6,624 bases of DNA from a bacterium (GTDB lineage Bacteria; Bacillota; Negativicutes; Acidaminococcales; Acidaminococcaceae), in contig SFRS01000045.1 in NCBI GenBank assembly GCA_004562175.1, positions 1 through 6,624 on the forward strand. The letters are read 5' to 3'. Shown here one piece after another: positions 6,371 to 6,624 of this stretch. A program made the translations under genes and the position numbers. Each line of letters opens with the position of its first letter. Position 1 is the stretch's first letter. The notes beneath the pieces were generated by a model. The model searched no databases. It saw only the letters and a list, made by a program, of their open reading frames with translations, and was not told where the DNA came from.

Positions 6371-6382
6371 GGGGATCCCCCC
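6371..6382 (-). promoter_or_regulatory. hflX ribosome binding site inside a GGGG/CCCC hairpin
   Basis: On the minus strand the leader reads GGGGGGATCCCC, then A and the ATG. The six G bases (6382-6377) are the only binding-site candidate, 7 bases before the start. The first four can pair with CCCC (6374-6371) around a GGAT loop, and the core GGGGATCCCC (6371-6380) is a perfect palindrome. Translation may thus be damped by self-pairing of the binding site; this is inferred, not shown. Confidence 0.4.
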
Positions 6383-6394
6383 TTTTCTATAAAT

Positions 6395-6442
6395 CTCCCT
6401 CCGTCACCGCTAAAGCGGCGCCACCTCCCTCTAAGAGGGAGG
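6395..6442 (+). repeat. GC-rich palindromic repeat, copy A
   Basis: The copy starts CTCCCTCCGTC, contains the stem CCGC-TAAA-GCGG (6407-6418), then CCACC, and ends in the 8-bp hairpin CCTCCCTC-TAA-GAGGGAGG (6424-6442). This pattern is familiar as a dispersed intergenic repeat in Firmicutes genomes (recalled, not searched). No T-run follows on either strand, so it is not a terminator. It lies 26 bases upstream of hflX, probably within its leader. Confidence 0.7.
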
Positions 6443-6500
6443 AATAGTTAGCTTGTCCCTTCTTAAAAAGTAGTACCCATAAGCTTTTTGCACTCTTAGT

Positions 6501-6550
6501 GCCCCCTCCTTGAGGGGGCTGGCAGCGAGCTTGCGAGCTGACTGGGGGAG
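6501..6550 (-). repeat. GC-rich palindromic repeat, copy B (inverted relative to copy A)
   Basis: It starts with the 8-bp hairpin GCCCCCTC-CTT-GAGGGGGC (6501-6519), followed by a central CAGCGAGC...GCGAGCTG segment (6523-6540) and the end GACTGGGGGAG (6540-6550). Read on the minus strand its order is CTCCCCCAGTC, central palindrome, TGCCA, terminal hairpin, which is the same order as copy A. A and B are thus diverged members of one family in inverted orientation, 58 bases apart. A small hairpin GCACT-CTT-AGTGC (6490-6502) overlaps its left edge. Confidence 0.7.
6544..6550 (+). promoter_or_regulatory. Ribosome binding site of the gene at 6560, formed by the end of repeat copy B
   Basis: GGGGGAG ends 9 bases before the ATG at 6560-6562. 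The same seven bases are the terminal part of the repeat, so the element appears to donate the translation signal to the divergent gene. Confidence 0.5.
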
Positions 6551-6559
6551 ATATACTTT

Positions 6560-6624
6560 ATGAGGCGTTTTGCTGAGTATCTCGACAACAAAATATATTA
6601 TATGCTGCTGTTTACTGTGGCGGT
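6560..6624 (+). CDS. Start of a divergent gene, probable membrane protein (3' truncated by the window edge)
   Basis: The frame ATG AGG CGT TTT GCT GAG is open to the window end and gives MRRFAEYLDNKIYYMLLFTV plus one complete codon (Ala). A short basic/amphipathic N-terminus runs into a hydrophobic stretch beginning at YYMLLFTVA, as in the first membrane helix of a polytopic protein. A GGGGGAG binding site sits at a good distance. It is transcribed away from hflX. An O-antigen-ligase-like membrane protein is one possibility that would suit a Gram-negative Firmicute, but 21 residues cannot establish a family, so no function is assigned. Confidence 0.5.
   Translation, partial: MRRFAEYLDNKIYYMLLFTVA

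Noticed and set aside
5971..6447. 158-codon plus-strand ORF reaching into the hflX upstream region
   Set aside because: Antisense to the hflX N-terminus, His/Ala-rich shadow translation, and it ends inside repeat copy A.
6395..6550. CRISPR-like or terminator reading of the two palindromic repeats
   Set aside because: Only two diverged copies in inverted, not direct, orientation, and neither hairpin is followed by a T-run on either strand.

Overview
The window reads as ordinary chromosome from a Firmicute, most likely a Negativicutes-type gut or anaerobic lineage. The reasons are an HflX with a long N-terminal extension of the clostridial/Negativicutes kind, the hflX–ynbB gene pair shared with Bacillus, a TctA/TctB carboxylate transporter, and short GC-rich palindromic repeats of a type scattered through such genomes. 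The lineage is an inference from family knowledge; there is no rRNA or other marker gene here.

Layout. Positions 1-657 (+) hold the C-terminal half of a threonine ammonia-lyase (ilvA type) with a regulatory ACT domain. It ends at a strong stem-loop terminator (about 674-708) that can serve both strands. Converging on it from the right is tctB-tctA (2718 down to 751, minus strand), the small and large membrane subunits of a tripartite tricarboxylate transporter. No tctC substrate-binding protein gene is present in the window. Positions 2730-3277 form a roughly 550-bp stretch with no convincing gene but a dense set of inverted repeats and nested stems. Then come ynbB (PLP-dependent methionine gamma-lyase-like, 4525-3278) and hflX (ribosome-associated GTPase, 6369-4543), both on the minus strand and only a few bases apart. 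Upstream of hflX are two related palindromic repeats in inverted orientation (6395-6442 and 6501-6550). The right-hand repeat ends in a GGGGGAG that doubles as the ribosome binding site of a divergent gene beginning at 6560, of which only 21 codons are visible.

How the genes relate. hflX and ynbB look like one operon. tctBA lies downstream on the same strand behind the structured non-coding stretch, so it could be reached by readthrough or have its own promoter there; no convincing promoter was seen. ilvA and the YnbB family share PLP chemistry, and 2-oxobutyrate is a possible common product, but no functional link with the transporter is shown.

The points most worth a second look are a clean JAMM-type metal-binding signature (HxHx7SxxD) in the HflX N-terminal extension, the structured 550-bp gap between ynbB and tctB, the inverted pair of repeats whose edge forms a ribosome binding site, and the transporter lacking its binding protein. 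No CRISPR array, tRNA, rRNA, phage gene or transposase gene was seen.
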